This document shows positions 43,305 to 51,442 of a stretch of 64,000 nt of DNA, piece by piece. Positions within the stretch are counted from its first letter, which is position 1. Each line of letters begins with the position of its first letter. The notes beneath the pieces were generated by a model. It was given only the letters and a program-made list of their open reading frames with translations, had not been told where the DNA came from and did no database searches. The stretch is from SLJK01 sp964567295 (lineage in GTDB: Bacteria; Bacillota; Dethiobacteria; DTU022; UBA8154): the NCBI GenBank assembly GCA_964567295.1, contig CAZMLU010000003.1:4928-68927 (forward strand). Reading direction: 5' to 3'. A program made the translations under genes and the position numbers.

Positions 43305-44222
43305 CTAATTATTATAGCTTATCTGCGCTAAATATGCAAACTGCTCCAGGGAAAGAGTTTCTCCGCGGCAGGAGGAGCTTAGCCCTGCTTTATTAACCAA
43401 AACCTTCCATTGCTCTTTGTCCATATTATTCAAACCCTCCAAGGCGTTAGGCAGAGTCTTTCTTCTCTTCTGGAAAGCTCTTTTGATTATCTCCCAGAAT
43501 AAAGCTTCGTTTGCTACCTGGTAAGGAGGTTGTGAAAGCACCTCCAAGAGAACCACCGCAGAATTAACCTCGGGAGGAGGGTAAAAAACCGCTGGAGGCA
43601 CCTTAAAGAGTAGGCGTGGATTTGTATAATAACGGCAAAGAAGGGATAAAGCTCCGTAATCCTTGGTTCCGGGGGAAGCCTTGATTCGATGTGCCACCTC
43701 CAGTTGCACCATCAAAACCAACAGCTCCAGCCGCAGATCCCCCTGCAGCAGCTGGAAGAGAAGAGGCGTGGTAAGGTAATAGGGCAAATTGCCTACCACT
43801 TTTACCTTTCCAGCAAGAGGGGTTCCCCAAAGGGAGACACAGGTCTCCAGCAGATCCAGGCGGCGAACATCCCCTTCTATTATCTGAAGCTGGTCAAAGC
43901 CGCGCTCCTTCGCTTCTTCCCGCAAAAAAGCAGCTAACCCTTTATCCTTTTCCAGGGCAATTACGCGACAGCCTCTTTCAGCCAATGCCAAAGATAGTGC
44001 TCCCGGACCTGCTCCAATGTCCAATACTAAATCGCCAGGGGCAGGTGAAGCAGCACTGATGATTTTATACAGAATATTTTCATCCACCAGGAAATTTTGC
44101 CCCAGAGAACGGCGCGGAGTAAGTCCTTTTTCTTTTAATTTATGACGCAGAAAAGCAGGCGAAGTGACTTTTTTAAAAATAATCTTATCTGCGGCGCTTC
44201 GCCTTTTTCTATCTTCTTCCAT
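43305..44222 (-). CDS. rsmA: 16S rRNA dimethyladenosine transferase KsgA/RsmA
   Basis: 305 residues. A basic N-terminal extension precedes RRSLGQNFLVDENIL, the family signature. SAM motif I is VLDIGAGPGALSLALAE and the catalytic NLPYYLTTPLLF is intact. The C-terminal domain is complete (FQKRRKTLPNALEG). It dimethylates the two adjacent adenines near the 3' end of 16S rRNA. It is first in a ksgA-ykuK-veg series; the ATG follows GGGAG. Confidence 0.96.
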   Translation of the reverse strand: MEEDRKRRSAADKIIFKKVTSPAFLRHKLKEKGLTPRRSLGQNFLVDENILYKIISAASPAPGDLVLDIGAGPGALSLALAERGCRVIALEKDKGLAAFLREEAKERGFDQLQIIEGDVRRLDLLETCVSLWGTPLAGKVKVVGNLPYYLTTPLLFQLLQGDLRLELLVLMVQLEVAHRIKASPGTKDYGALSLLCRYYTNPRLLFKVPPAVFYPPPEVNSAVVLLEVLSQPPYQVANEALFWEIIKRAFQKRRKTLPNALEGLNNMDKEQWKVLVNKAGLSSSCRGETLSLEQFAYLAQISYNN

Positions 44223-44289
44223 AGTTGTTAGTCTCCCTATTTCGATAATTTAATATATGGAAAAACGCAGCTCCGTAAATTATAATATA

Positions 44290-44323
44290 GTAGAAATACT
44301 GGTTAGGTAGAAATACTGGTTAG
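44290..44323 (+). repeat. 17-bp perfect tandem duplication before rhomboid gene
   Basis: GTAGAAATACTGGTTAG occurs twice head to tail, ending directly at the GGAG ribosome site of the rhomboid gene. It looks like a recent duplication in the leader. Confidence 0.85.
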
Positions 44324-44334
44324 GAGCATATTTA

Positions 44335-45018
44335 ATGATCCCTTTAAAAGATAACCTCAGGCCGCAAAAGTACCCTTTAGTAAATATTTCCCTCATAATG
44401 CTAAATATCCTGCTCTTTGTTCACCAGTTGGGGCTGGGAAGGGAAGAGCTGGAAGCTTTCATGATGCATTACGGGGTAATTCCCCAGCGTTTTTTTTCAT
44501 ACCCCTGCGATCCTTTTTCCGCCGAGATTTGGCTCCCCCTTTTTACTTCCATGTTTCTTCACGGGGGATGGTTGCATCTCCTGGGAAATATGCTCTACCT
44601 GTGGGTCTTTGGAGCCAATGTGGAAGATCGTTGGGGGCATGGCAAATACTTGTTTTTCTATCTACTATGCGGCGCCGTGGGTGGACTTTTCCATATCTTC
44701 GCCAATCCCCAGTCTCCAGTACCTACCATCGGGGCCAGCGGAGCCGTAGCGGGCATCCTGGGCGCCTATTTCATCTTTTTCCCCAAGGCCCGGGTATTGA
44801 CTCTAGTCCCTATCGGCTTTTTCCTGGCCACTTTTAATATTCCCGCCATGCTCTTCCTGTTCATATGGTTTTTACTGCAGTTTTTTAACGCTGTTCTGCT
44901 TGAGAGCGGAGCATCCGGGGCGGAAATGGTAGCCTGGTGGGCTCATATAGGCGGCTTTATTTTCGGAGCTGTCACCGCCATCCTGCTGCTTATATGGAGA
45001 AAGATCCTGGATTGGTGA
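44335..45018 (+). CDS. Rhomboid-family intramembrane serine protease
   Basis: 227 residues, six membrane helices. Family signs: PLFTSMFLHGGWLHLLGNMLY (with HxxxN), catalytic Ser in TIGASGAVAGILGAYFIFFP, and catalytic His in WWAHIGGFIFGA. The product cleaves membrane proteins within their helices. The ATG lies 8 nt after AGGAG. It stands between divergent ksgA and convergent comF; the substrate is unknown. Confidence 0.94.
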   Translation: MIPLKDNLRPQKYPLVNISLIMLNILLFVHQLGLGREELEAFMMHYGVIPQRFFSYPCDPFSAEIWLPLFTSMFLHGGWLHLLGNMLYLWVFGANVEDRWGHGKYLFFYLLCGAVGGLFHIFANPQSPVPTIGASGAVAGILGAYFIFFPKARVLTLVPIGFFLATFNIPAMLFLFIWFLLQFFNAVLLESGASGAEMVAWWAHIGGFIFGAVTAILLLIWRKILDW

Positions 45019-45101
45019 GGCAGAACAGATAAGGCATACACCAGGAAAAGGGGCAACTCGTTCGGGCTGTAGCAACAGGTCTTAAAAGCCTGCCACTGTT
45101 T

Positions 45102-45845
45102 TCAGCGTGCCAAGACCGCCAACCCTACCCTGTCAGCACCTCGTTCTTTCAGCAGTAAAGCAGCTTCATGGGAAGTGGCTCCTGAGGTAAGCACATCGTC
45201 TACCAACAGCAGATTACTCCCCTGTGGCAGAGCCTGGACACAGTAAAAAATGTTTTCCACGTTTTCTTTTCGTTGCACACGGCTCAAGCCTGTCTGGCTG
45301 GCCGTTTCTCGTTTTTTCTCCAGGACATTTAGCAGCGGTAACTTCAGCTTTTCTGCCATTACCTCTGCCAAAAGGAAGGCCTGATTGTAACCTCGCTGCT
45401 CCAAGCGTCCTTTGGACAACGGCACCGGCACTACCCCCTCCAGGGACGCGACCCAGGGAAACGTTTTAATCCTGAGGTAAAGAAGCCCACCCAAAGCAGG
45501 AGCAAGACTTTTTTGGCCGCCATATTTATAACGGTGCACCGCGGCTCGCATCCCCTCCCGGTAATGCCCTAAAACGCAACAAAAATCAAAGGCAAAATGA
45601 AAGCTGTTGCAAGAAGGACAGCAGTAACCATCCTTTTTTTTAGCTTGCCCACAACAATGACATCTTTCTTCCTCCAACCAGGGAACTTTATTGGCGCAAT
45701 CACAGCAGAGAAGCCCCTCCAGCTCAGCAGGGGTTGCCCAGGAAAGTAGTATACCCTCCTTATCTTTAAAAGAGGAGGGCAGAGAGCTGCAGAAAGGGCA
45801 GCGTGGGGGGTAAAGCAGTTCTAATAAAGTGCGAAGCAGAGATAT
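45102..45845 (-). CDS. comF: ComF-family phosphoribosyltransferase-like protein (ATA start proposed)
   Basis: About 247 residues if it begins at 45845. The conventional ORF starts at TTG 45677, but upstream codons in the same frame clearly encode the missing ComF N-terminus: LLELLYPPRCPFCSS, CCDCANKVPWLEEERCHCCG, i.e. a four-Cys zinc finger and linker. No ATG/GTG/TTG occurs in that stretch. GGGGAGG (45860-45854) is 8 nt before an ATA codon at 45845, with an in-frame TGA just beyond. The C-terminal PRTase region has VPVPLSKGRLEQRGYNQA and LLVDDVLTSGATSHEA. ComF functions in DNA uptake, and perhaps in repair, with helicases. Confidence 0.85.
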   Translation of the reverse strand: MSLLRTLLELLYPPRCPFCSSLPSSFKDKEGILLSWATPAELEGLLCCDCANKVPWLEEERCHCCGQAKKKDGYCCPSCNSFHFAFDFCCVLGHYREGMRAAVHRYKYGGQKSLAPALGGLLYLRIKTFPWVASLEGVVPVPLSKGRLEQRGYNQAFLLAEVMAEKLKLPLLNVLEKKRETASQTGLSRVQRKENVENIFYCVQALPQGSNLLLVDDVLTSGATSHEAALLLKERGADRVGLAVLAR

Positions 45846-45890
45846 AAGAGTTGCCTCCCCTCATCAATAGAAAAAATGGCGGTATCATGA

Positions 45891-48098
45891 CTATTGCACT
45901 TTCTGCAGGCGGTTGGCCAGACCGCTGTAGCGCTGCTCCACCTTGTTATTGCCCACAGCTATGGCAACAGCCTTGTAGGTACCAATAAGAACTACAAGCC
46001 TTCTTGCCCTGGTAATACCGGTATAAAGCAGGTTGCGCTGCAGGAGTATAAAGTGCTGGGTAACTACAGGCATGACCACGACAGGATATTCACTTCCCTG
46101 GCTTTTATGCACAGAAATGGCGTAAGAGAGCACCAGCTCGTCCATCTCTGACAGGTCATAGATAATCTCACGGGCGGCCAATGCCTCGGGATAAGAAACC
46201 GCTATTTCCCCTTCTTCTAGGTCCAGAGCTGTTATACGGCCAATATCACCGTTGAATACTTCTTTTTCGTAATTGTTGCGTATTTGCATCACTTTATCAC
46301 CCAGGCGGAAAATATTGCCTCCTCCAGTTATCTCGTGTTTGTGCCTGGCCCTGGGGTTTAGCTCCTCTTGTAAAAGCTTATTTAAGGCCTCTACACCCAC
46401 CGGGGTTCGGCGCATAGGTGTTATAACCTGGATCTCCTCCAAGGGATCAAATGACCCGTAGGAGGGAAGGCGCTCTTTGCATAGCTCAACAATAGTAGTG
46501 GCCACCTTCTGGGGATCTTCTTCTTCCACGAAAAAGAGATCTTTATCTTTTTTATTGAACAGGGGAAACTCCCCCTTGTTAATTCGGTGCGCATTGACCA
46601 CGATCATGCTCTCCTGAGCCTGGCGGAAAATAGTCTGTAGGCGGACACAAGGAACACTCCCCCCTTCAATTATATCCCGCAGCACATTTCCCGCGCCCAC
46701 AGAAGGAAGCTGGTCCATGTCTCCCACCAGGATCAAGCGGGAGCCAGGAGGAATTGCCTTAAGCAAGTTGTGAAAGAGGAGTAGATCCACCATGGAAGCC
46801 TCGTCCACAATAAGAGCCTGGCAGGAAAGAGTGTTTTCCTCATCTCTTTGGAAACTAAAACCTTCTCCTTCTTTGAAACTGTACTCCAAAAGGCGGTGAA
46901 TCGTCTTGGCCTCCATTCCTGTAGCCTCAGCCATTCTTTTAGCTGCCCGGCCGGTAGGTGCCGCCAACATGGTTTTCAGGCGGTAGCGCTGGAATAGTTT
47001 GAGGAGAGTCCTGATGGTGGTAGTTTTCCCTGTTCCTGGCCCCCCAGTGATGACCATAACACCGTTTTCACAGGCTCCCTCGATAGCCTTGATCTGTTCC
47101 TTAGCCAGGTCCATTTTTTCCTCTTCCAGGAGCTCCCATAGAGCCCCTTCCTCTTCAGGAGAAAAAACAGTGAGTTGCCGGTTAAGCAGAGAAAGGAGTT
47201 TTTCCGCTGCACCTTTCTCAGCACGGTAAAAAGGTGCAAAGTAAACCATCTCTTCTCCGGCAGGGCCATTCTCACAAACTACCTGCCCAGCGGCCCTGAG
47301 TTCCTCCAGCTGCCCCTCGATCAGCTCAGCGCTCGATCCGCCACCCTGGGGAGGATTTTCATTGAAGAGCAGTTCTTCAATGCGGGTACGCATCTCCTTC
47401 CGGGGAAGAAAAACATGGCCCTCATCAGCAGCCTTTTTTAAGAGATACAAGGCGGCAGAGCAAACCCGCTGCGGGGAATCATGGGCCAATCCCAGCTGGC
47501 GGGCAATCTTATCAGCAGTAATAAATCCCACCCCGTAAACATCTTCAACCAGACGGTAAGGATTTTCCTTGAGCAGGGGAATGGCACGGGAACCGTAATG
47601 CTTGAAAAGTTTTACCGCCAGGGCAGGACTCACCTGGTAGCTCTGCAAAAAAAGCATAACCTCCTTGATCTCCTTCTGCTGCAGGTAACTTTGGTGAATC
47701 ATGGCCGCCTTCTTGGGTCCTATACCTTCCACCTCAATTAACCTGTCTGGCTCATCTTCAATAACAGTTAAAGTTTCCAGCCCGAAACGCTTAACCAGAA
47801 GCTCTGCCGTTTGGGGGCCAACGCCTCGGATCAAGCCCGAGGAAAGAAATTTGTGGAGGCCTTCCCGGGTAGTGGGCATAATCGTTTCCCACTCCTGCAC
47901 CTGGAACTGGAGTCCGTAACGGGGATGGGTCTTCCATACCCCTTTGAGCAGCAGATTTTCTCCCTCCTGCAGGGAAGGGAAATGACCTACAAACGTAACA
48001 AGTTCATCTGACTCCTTGCAGTTGAGGCGCCCCACGAGGTAGTTGCTCTCCTCGCTGAAAAAGGTGATGCGCTCCAATACTCCCTCCAGGGTCTCCAC
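45891..48098 (-). CDS. recD2: RecD2-type ATP-dependent DNA helicase
   Basis: 735 residues from the GTG at 48098 (AAAGGGGG upstream; the ATG at 48146 has no site). The N-terminal OB/HhH region has LIEVEGIGPKKAAMI. Walker A is VITGGPGTGKTTTIRTL, Walker B is ALIVDEASMVD, followed by LVGDMDQLPSVGAGNVL and the C-terminal superfamily-1 motif SYAISVHKSQGSEYPVVVMP. This is the RecBC-independent RecD2 (YrrC) form, a 5'-3' helicase involved in repair and fork maintenance. It is co-directional with comF, 45 nt apart. Confidence 0.95.
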   Translation of the reverse strand: METLEGVLERITFFSEESNYLVGRLNCKESDELVTFVGHFPSLQEGENLLLKGVWKTHPRYGLQFQVQEWETIMPTTREGLHKFLSSGLIRGVGPQTAELLVKRFGLETLTVIEDEPDRLIEVEGIGPKKAAMIHQSYLQQKEIKEVMLFLQSYQVSPALAVKLFKHYGSRAIPLLKENPYRLVEDVYGVGFITADKIARQLGLAHDSPQRVCSAALYLLKKAADEGHVFLPRKEMRTRIEELLFNENPPQGGGSSAELIEGQLEELRAAGQVVCENGPAGEEMVYFAPFYRAEKGAAEKLLSLLNRQLTVFSPEEEGALWELLEEEKMDLAKEQIKAIEGACENGVMVITGGPGTGKTTTIRTLLKLFQRYRLKTMLAAPTGRAAKRMAEATGMEAKTIHRLLEYSFKEGEGFSFQRDEENTLSCQALIVDEASMVDLLLFHNLLKAIPPGSRLILVGDMDQLPSVGAGNVLRDIIEGGSVPCVRLQTIFRQAQESMIVVNAHRINKGEFPLFNKKDKDLFFVEEEDPQKVATTIVELCKERLPSYGSFDPLEEIQVITPMRRTPVGVEALNKLLQEELNPRARHKHEITGGGNIFRLGDKVMQIRNNYEKEVFNGDIGRITALDLEEGEIAVSYPEALAAREIIYDLSEMDELVLSYAISVHKSQGSEYPVVVMPVVTQHFILLQRNLLYTGITRARRLVVLIGTYKAVAIAVGNNKVEQRYSGLANRLQKVQ

Positions 48099-48316
48099 AG
48101 ACCTGCCCCCTTTACCTGGCCAACTGCCAGGAATATAATTAATCATAACAAATTCTACAGTGAATAAGTTCGCTTAGCGGTCCAATAAAATAAAGCAAAC
48201 AGTCATTCCTTCTCCTGCCAACTTATCCTGCCATTTAGCAGTTATTGTATCTTATACAGGAGAAAAGAACAAGCTCTCACTGCAAATGTTGGCTATCTTC
48301 TAAAAGACATAATTGG

Positions 48317-48351
48317 AAAACCCTGCCTTAATGATAAGTGGGCAGGGTTTT
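48317..48351. terminator. Rho-independent terminator of metK
   Basis: AAAACCCTGCC and GGCAGGGTTTT pair perfectly over 11 bp with a 13-nt loop; T-runs lie on both sides. The rest of the 309-bp gap between recD2 and metK shows nothing else. Confidence 0.85.
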
Positions 48352-48407
48352 CTCTATTTTTTATGTTATCTCTTTTGCTAATGGCTATTTTGAGGGAAAT
48401 ACCCCTC

Positions 48408-49607
48408 TTACAGACCGGCCTCTTTCTTCAATATTTCGGCCTTGTCGGTCTTTTCCCAGGTAAGATCCAGATCCTCACGACCCAGGTGTCCGTAAGCGGC
48501 CACGGGGGTGTAAATGGGTCGGCGCAGATCCAATTTGTCAATAATAGCTGCCGGGCGGAGATCAAAATGCTTTTCAATCAGCTTTTCAATGGTCTCCGCC
48601 GCCACCTTTTCTGTGCCAAAGGTTTCCACAAATACTGACAAGGGCCGGGCTACACCGATGGCATAAGCCAACTCCAATTCGCACTTATCGGCCAGTCCTG
48701 CAGCTACAATATTTTTGGCCACATATCTGGCGGCGTAAGTAGCAGAACGGTCTACTTTTGTGGGATCCTTGCCGGAGAAACAACCTCCACCGTGGCGGGA
48801 ATAACCCCCGTAGGTATCCACGATAATCTTGCGACCGGTCAAACCGGTGTCTCCCTGGGGACCACCTACCACAAAACGGCCCGTGGGGTTAATGTAAAAC
48901 TTGGTCTTTTTGTCCACCAGTTCTGAGGGAACAATTTCCTTCGCTACAACCTCAATCAGGTCATCCCGCAGACGAGACATGGAAATATCGTCCCTGTGCT
49001 GTGCAGAGAGCACCACGGCAGCGATACGCTCCGGCTTGCCGTTATTGTATTCCACGGTGACCTGTGATTTCCCATCAGGGCGCAGGTATGGCAAGATCTT
49101 TTCCTTCCGCACCTTGCTCAGGTAGCGTGTAAGTTTATGCGCCAGGGCGATAGGCATAGGCATAAGCTCCGGTGTTTCGTTGCAGGCGAAACCGAAAATA
49201 ATGCCCTGATCTCCTGCCCCGATCCTGCTGTAGAGATCTTCGCTATCTTCCCCTTCTTTAATCTCCCAGGCCTTATTCACTCCCTGGGCAATATCTGGGG
49301 ACTGCTCATCGATAGCAGTAAGCACTGAGCAAGTATCTCCATCAAAACCGAACTTGGCCCGGGTATAACCTATATTTTTCACCGTTTCCCTTGCAATTTG
49401 CGGAATATCCACATAGCAACTGGTAGTAATTTCACCAGCTACCAGTACAAGCCCCGTAGTGACCATTGTTTCTGCGGCCACCCTTCCCTGGGGATCATCA
49501 GCCATAATGGCATCCAGGATAGCATCTGAAACCTGGTCCGACACCTTATCGGGATGCCCCTCGGTTACTGATTCCGAAGAAAAAAGAAATTTTCCGTCTC
49601 TATTCAT
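48408..49607 (-). CDS. metK: S-adenosylmethionine synthetase
   Basis: 399 residues from the ATG giving MNRDGKFLFSSESV, after AAGGAGG. Motifs: EGHPDKVSDQVSDAILDA, the hexapeptide GAGDQG, GGGCFSGKDPTKVDRSA and AYAIGVARPLS. It makes SAM from methionine and ATP in the cytoplasm. A complete S-box riboswitch precedes it, so transcription should stop when SAM is plentiful. It complements the DUF39 homocysteine operon elsewhere in the window. Confidence 0.97.
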   Translation of the reverse strand: MNRDGKFLFSSESVTEGHPDKVSDQVSDAILDAIMADDPQGRVAAETMVTTGLVLVAGEITTSCYVDIPQIARETVKNIGYTRAKFGFDGDTCSVLTAIDEQSPDIAQGVNKAWEIKEGEDSEDLYSRIGAGDQGIIFGFACNETPELMPMPIALAHKLTRYLSKVRKEKILPYLRPDGKSQVTVEYNNGKPERIAAVVLSAQHRDDISMSRLRDDLIEVVAKEIVPSELVDKKTKFYINPTGRFVVGGPQGDTGLTGRKIIVDTYGGYSRHGGGCFSGKDPTKVDRSATYAARYVAKNIVAAGLADKCELELAYAIGVARPLSVFVETFGTEKVAAETIEKLIEKHFDLRPAAIIDKLDLRRPIYTPVAAYGHLGREDLDLTWEKTDKAEILKKEAGL

Positions 49608-49635
49608 CCTTCTACCTCCTTGAAATTTGTGCGGT

Positions 49636-49670
49636 AAAAACAAAAATACCCCTTACCTGACAGGCAGAGG
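49636..49670 (-). terminator. S-box-controlled terminator
   Basis: On the minus strand CCTCTGCC and GGTAAGGGG form a stem around a 3-nt loop (with one bulge and one mismatch), followed by TATTTTTGTTTTT. It lies between the aptamer and the metK ribosome site. Confidence 0.75.
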
Positions 49671-49680
49671 CATCTAAACG

Positions 49681-49880
49681 CCTCTTATCTCCCAGGGCGG
49701 ACCTGACAAAAACCGTCCTGTAGGAATTGGCACCGGGCGATCTGCTACTGACATACGCTTCCTTGAATTCAGTCAGGCCCTCACATAAATATAAATAGAG
49801 GAAGCTTTACACGTTCTTGCAGTGACAGATCCGGTTGCCGGGGTTCATAGAGCCTATCTCTCCCCCGCTCTGGATAAGAG
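49681..49880 (-). ncRNA. SAM-I (S-box) riboswitch
   Basis: The conserved core reads CTCTTATCCAGAGCGG, then GAGAGATAGGCTC, TATGAACCCCGGCAACC, later CGGTGCCAATTCCTACAGG, and closing GATAAGAGG, which pairs with the first CTCTTATC (P1). The terminator follows within 50 nt. P3/P4 carry a larger than usual insertion (about 70 nt between the core halves). In known S-boxes SAM binding promotes termination; here it would control metK. Confidence 0.95.
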
Positions 49881-49912
49881 TTCCAGTATAAAGTTTTGAA
49901 TTACCGTCAATA

Positions 49913-49941
49913 ATAATATTATAGTTAGAGCTATTTGTCAA
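49913..49941 (-). promoter_or_regulatory. Promoter of the S-box/metK transcript
   Basis: TTGACA, a 17-nt spacer and TATTAT on the minus strand, about 30 nt upstream of the S-box aptamer. Confidence 0.7.
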
Positions 49942-50008
49942 CAGGGAACAAGCCTTCGCCACCTGTTGAGTTAAAAAGCAAGAGATATTTACGGTTTTCT
50001 GTAACAAA

Positions 50009-50464
50009 TTATCCCTCTGCTTCTTCACCATCCCGGGCCATGGCAAAAACAAGTTCACCCGATGCAACCACTTTGCCGTCCACTAGAGCCTTGCCCTTAC
50101 CTTTGCCTACTACCCCTTTCAAACTTACCAACTCTACTTCCAAGTTAAGGGTATCCCCGGGACGTACCGTTCCGCGAAATCGGCAGCGGTCAATACCGCG
50201 GAAAAGAACCAATCTTCCTTTAAACTCTTCGCCGCTTAGCAAAGCCACCGCACCTACTTGGGCCAGAGCTTCTACGATAAGGACCCCCGGCATAATAGGT
50301 TCCCCAGGGAAGTGCCCCTGGAAAAAAGGCTCGTTTATACTAACGTTTTTAAGACCTACCGCCTTTTTTCCAGGTATGACTTCCTTTATGAGGTCTACCA
50401 ACAAAAAAGGGTAACGATGGGGTAGTATCGCTTGAACTTCTTTCGCCGATAATATCTCACTCAT
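50009..50464 (-). CDS. fabZ: 3-hydroxyacyl-ACP dehydratase FabZ
   Basis: 151 residues from the ATG giving MSEILSAKEV, after GGAGG. It has a single hot-dog fold with the FabZ motif LPHRYPFLLVD (catalytic His) and GHFPGEPIMPGVLIVEALAQ (catalytic Glu region). It dehydrates beta-hydroxyacyl-ACP in type II fatty acid synthesis. No other fab gene lies next to it; the upstream gene on the same strand is cooC-like, about 120 nt away. Confidence 0.95.
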   Translation of the reverse strand: MSEILSAKEVQAILPHRYPFLLVDLIKEVIPGKKAVGLKNVSINEPFFQGHFPGEPIMPGVLIVEALAQVGAVALLSGEEFKGRLVLFRGIDRCRFRGTVRPGDTLNLEVELVSLKGVVGKGKGKALVDGKVVASGELVFAMARDGEEAEG

Positions 50465-50582
50465 TTTCACAACCTCCGGCATTCCTGCATCTAACTAAGA
50501 ATGGATAAATTTTCTGTTCTAAATAGCCTCCCTGCTTAAGAAGAAAAACTTTCCCGGCAGTTAGCGATAGGGGATGTAAAGT

Positions 50583-51344
50583 TTACAGAATCAGTTTGGC
50601 TGCAATTTTTTCGATGGCCTGAACTGCCTGAGAATCATCAGGCAAATCAAAAAGGGGTTTCCCTTCCAGGTCAAACTCAACTACCTTCTCATCCAGGGGA
50701 ACGGTACCTAAAAGTTCTAATCCGGTTTTGTCGATCTCCTCCTGCAGAGCCTGCACATCTTCATTCCTGGTCTTGGTAATCACCAGGTAAACTGTCTTGG
50801 TTTTAATCTTGACAGATTTGATTATCTCGTAGACACGTCCTGCCGAGCGGATACCGCGGGCGGAGGCATCACTGGTAATAATAATGGTGTCTACATCGTC
50901 AATGATACGGCGGCTGAGATGTTCCATACCAGCTTCGTTGTCTACCGCTACATAATCATAATTGGGACGAAGATTTTCCAAGTATTTGCGCAGCAGATCG
51001 TTAGGAAAACAATAGCAGCCAGGCCCTGAAGGATTACCCATCACTAAGAGGTCAACCTGATCTGACTCCACCATAGCCTGACTGATACGCATCTCCATGA
51101 ACATATCTTTTGTCATGCCAGAAGGCACCACCCGGGGATCCTTGGTATCCACCAAGGCCTGAGATATGGTTTCCTCTATCTCCAGGCCCAAAGCTTCATT
51201 TAGGTTGGCATTGGCATCGGCGTCCACGGCCAGAATATCCTTGTTTTTGTGCGCATTGGTCAGGTGACGCAATAATAATGCTGTAAAGGTTGTTTTCCCG
51301 GTTCCTCCCTTTCCTGCAACGGCAATAACTTTTTCTTTACCCAT
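50583..51344 (-). CDS. cooC: CooC/AcsF-type nickel-insertion ATPase
   Basis: 253 residues from the ATG giving MGKEKVIAVAGKGG. It is a deviant Walker A P-loop (GKGGTGKTTFTAL) of the MinD/SIMIBI class. The CooC-specific CxC (GPGCYCFPNDLL) would bind nickel at the dimer interface. NEAGMEHLSRR and ITSDASARGIRS complete the family pattern. CooC loads nickel into anaerobic carbon monoxide dehydrogenase, so the organism probably has a CODH, perhaps with acetyl-CoA synthase. No CODH gene lies in the window. It follows VWA and MoxR genes on the same strand. Confidence 0.9.
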   Translation of the reverse strand: MGKEKVIAVAGKGGTGKTTFTALLLRHLTNAHKNKDILAVDADANANLNEALGLEIEETISQALVDTKDPRVVPSGMTKDMFMEMRISQAMVESDQVDLLVMGNPSGPGCYCFPNDLLRKYLENLRPNYDYVAVDNEAGMEHLSRRIIDDVDTIIITSDASARGIRSAGRVYEIIKSVKIKTKTVYLVITKTRNEDVQALQEEIDKTGLELLGTVPLDEKVVEFDLEGKPLFDLPDDSQAVQAIEKIAAKLIL

Positions 51345-51442
51345 AATAGTCCCGGATTCCTTGCTGCTTTCACACATTAACAGAAATCCGGTCACACCTC
51401 CCTTTCCATAAAGTTTGCAAGTTTGTCTTCCTCTTTTTTATT

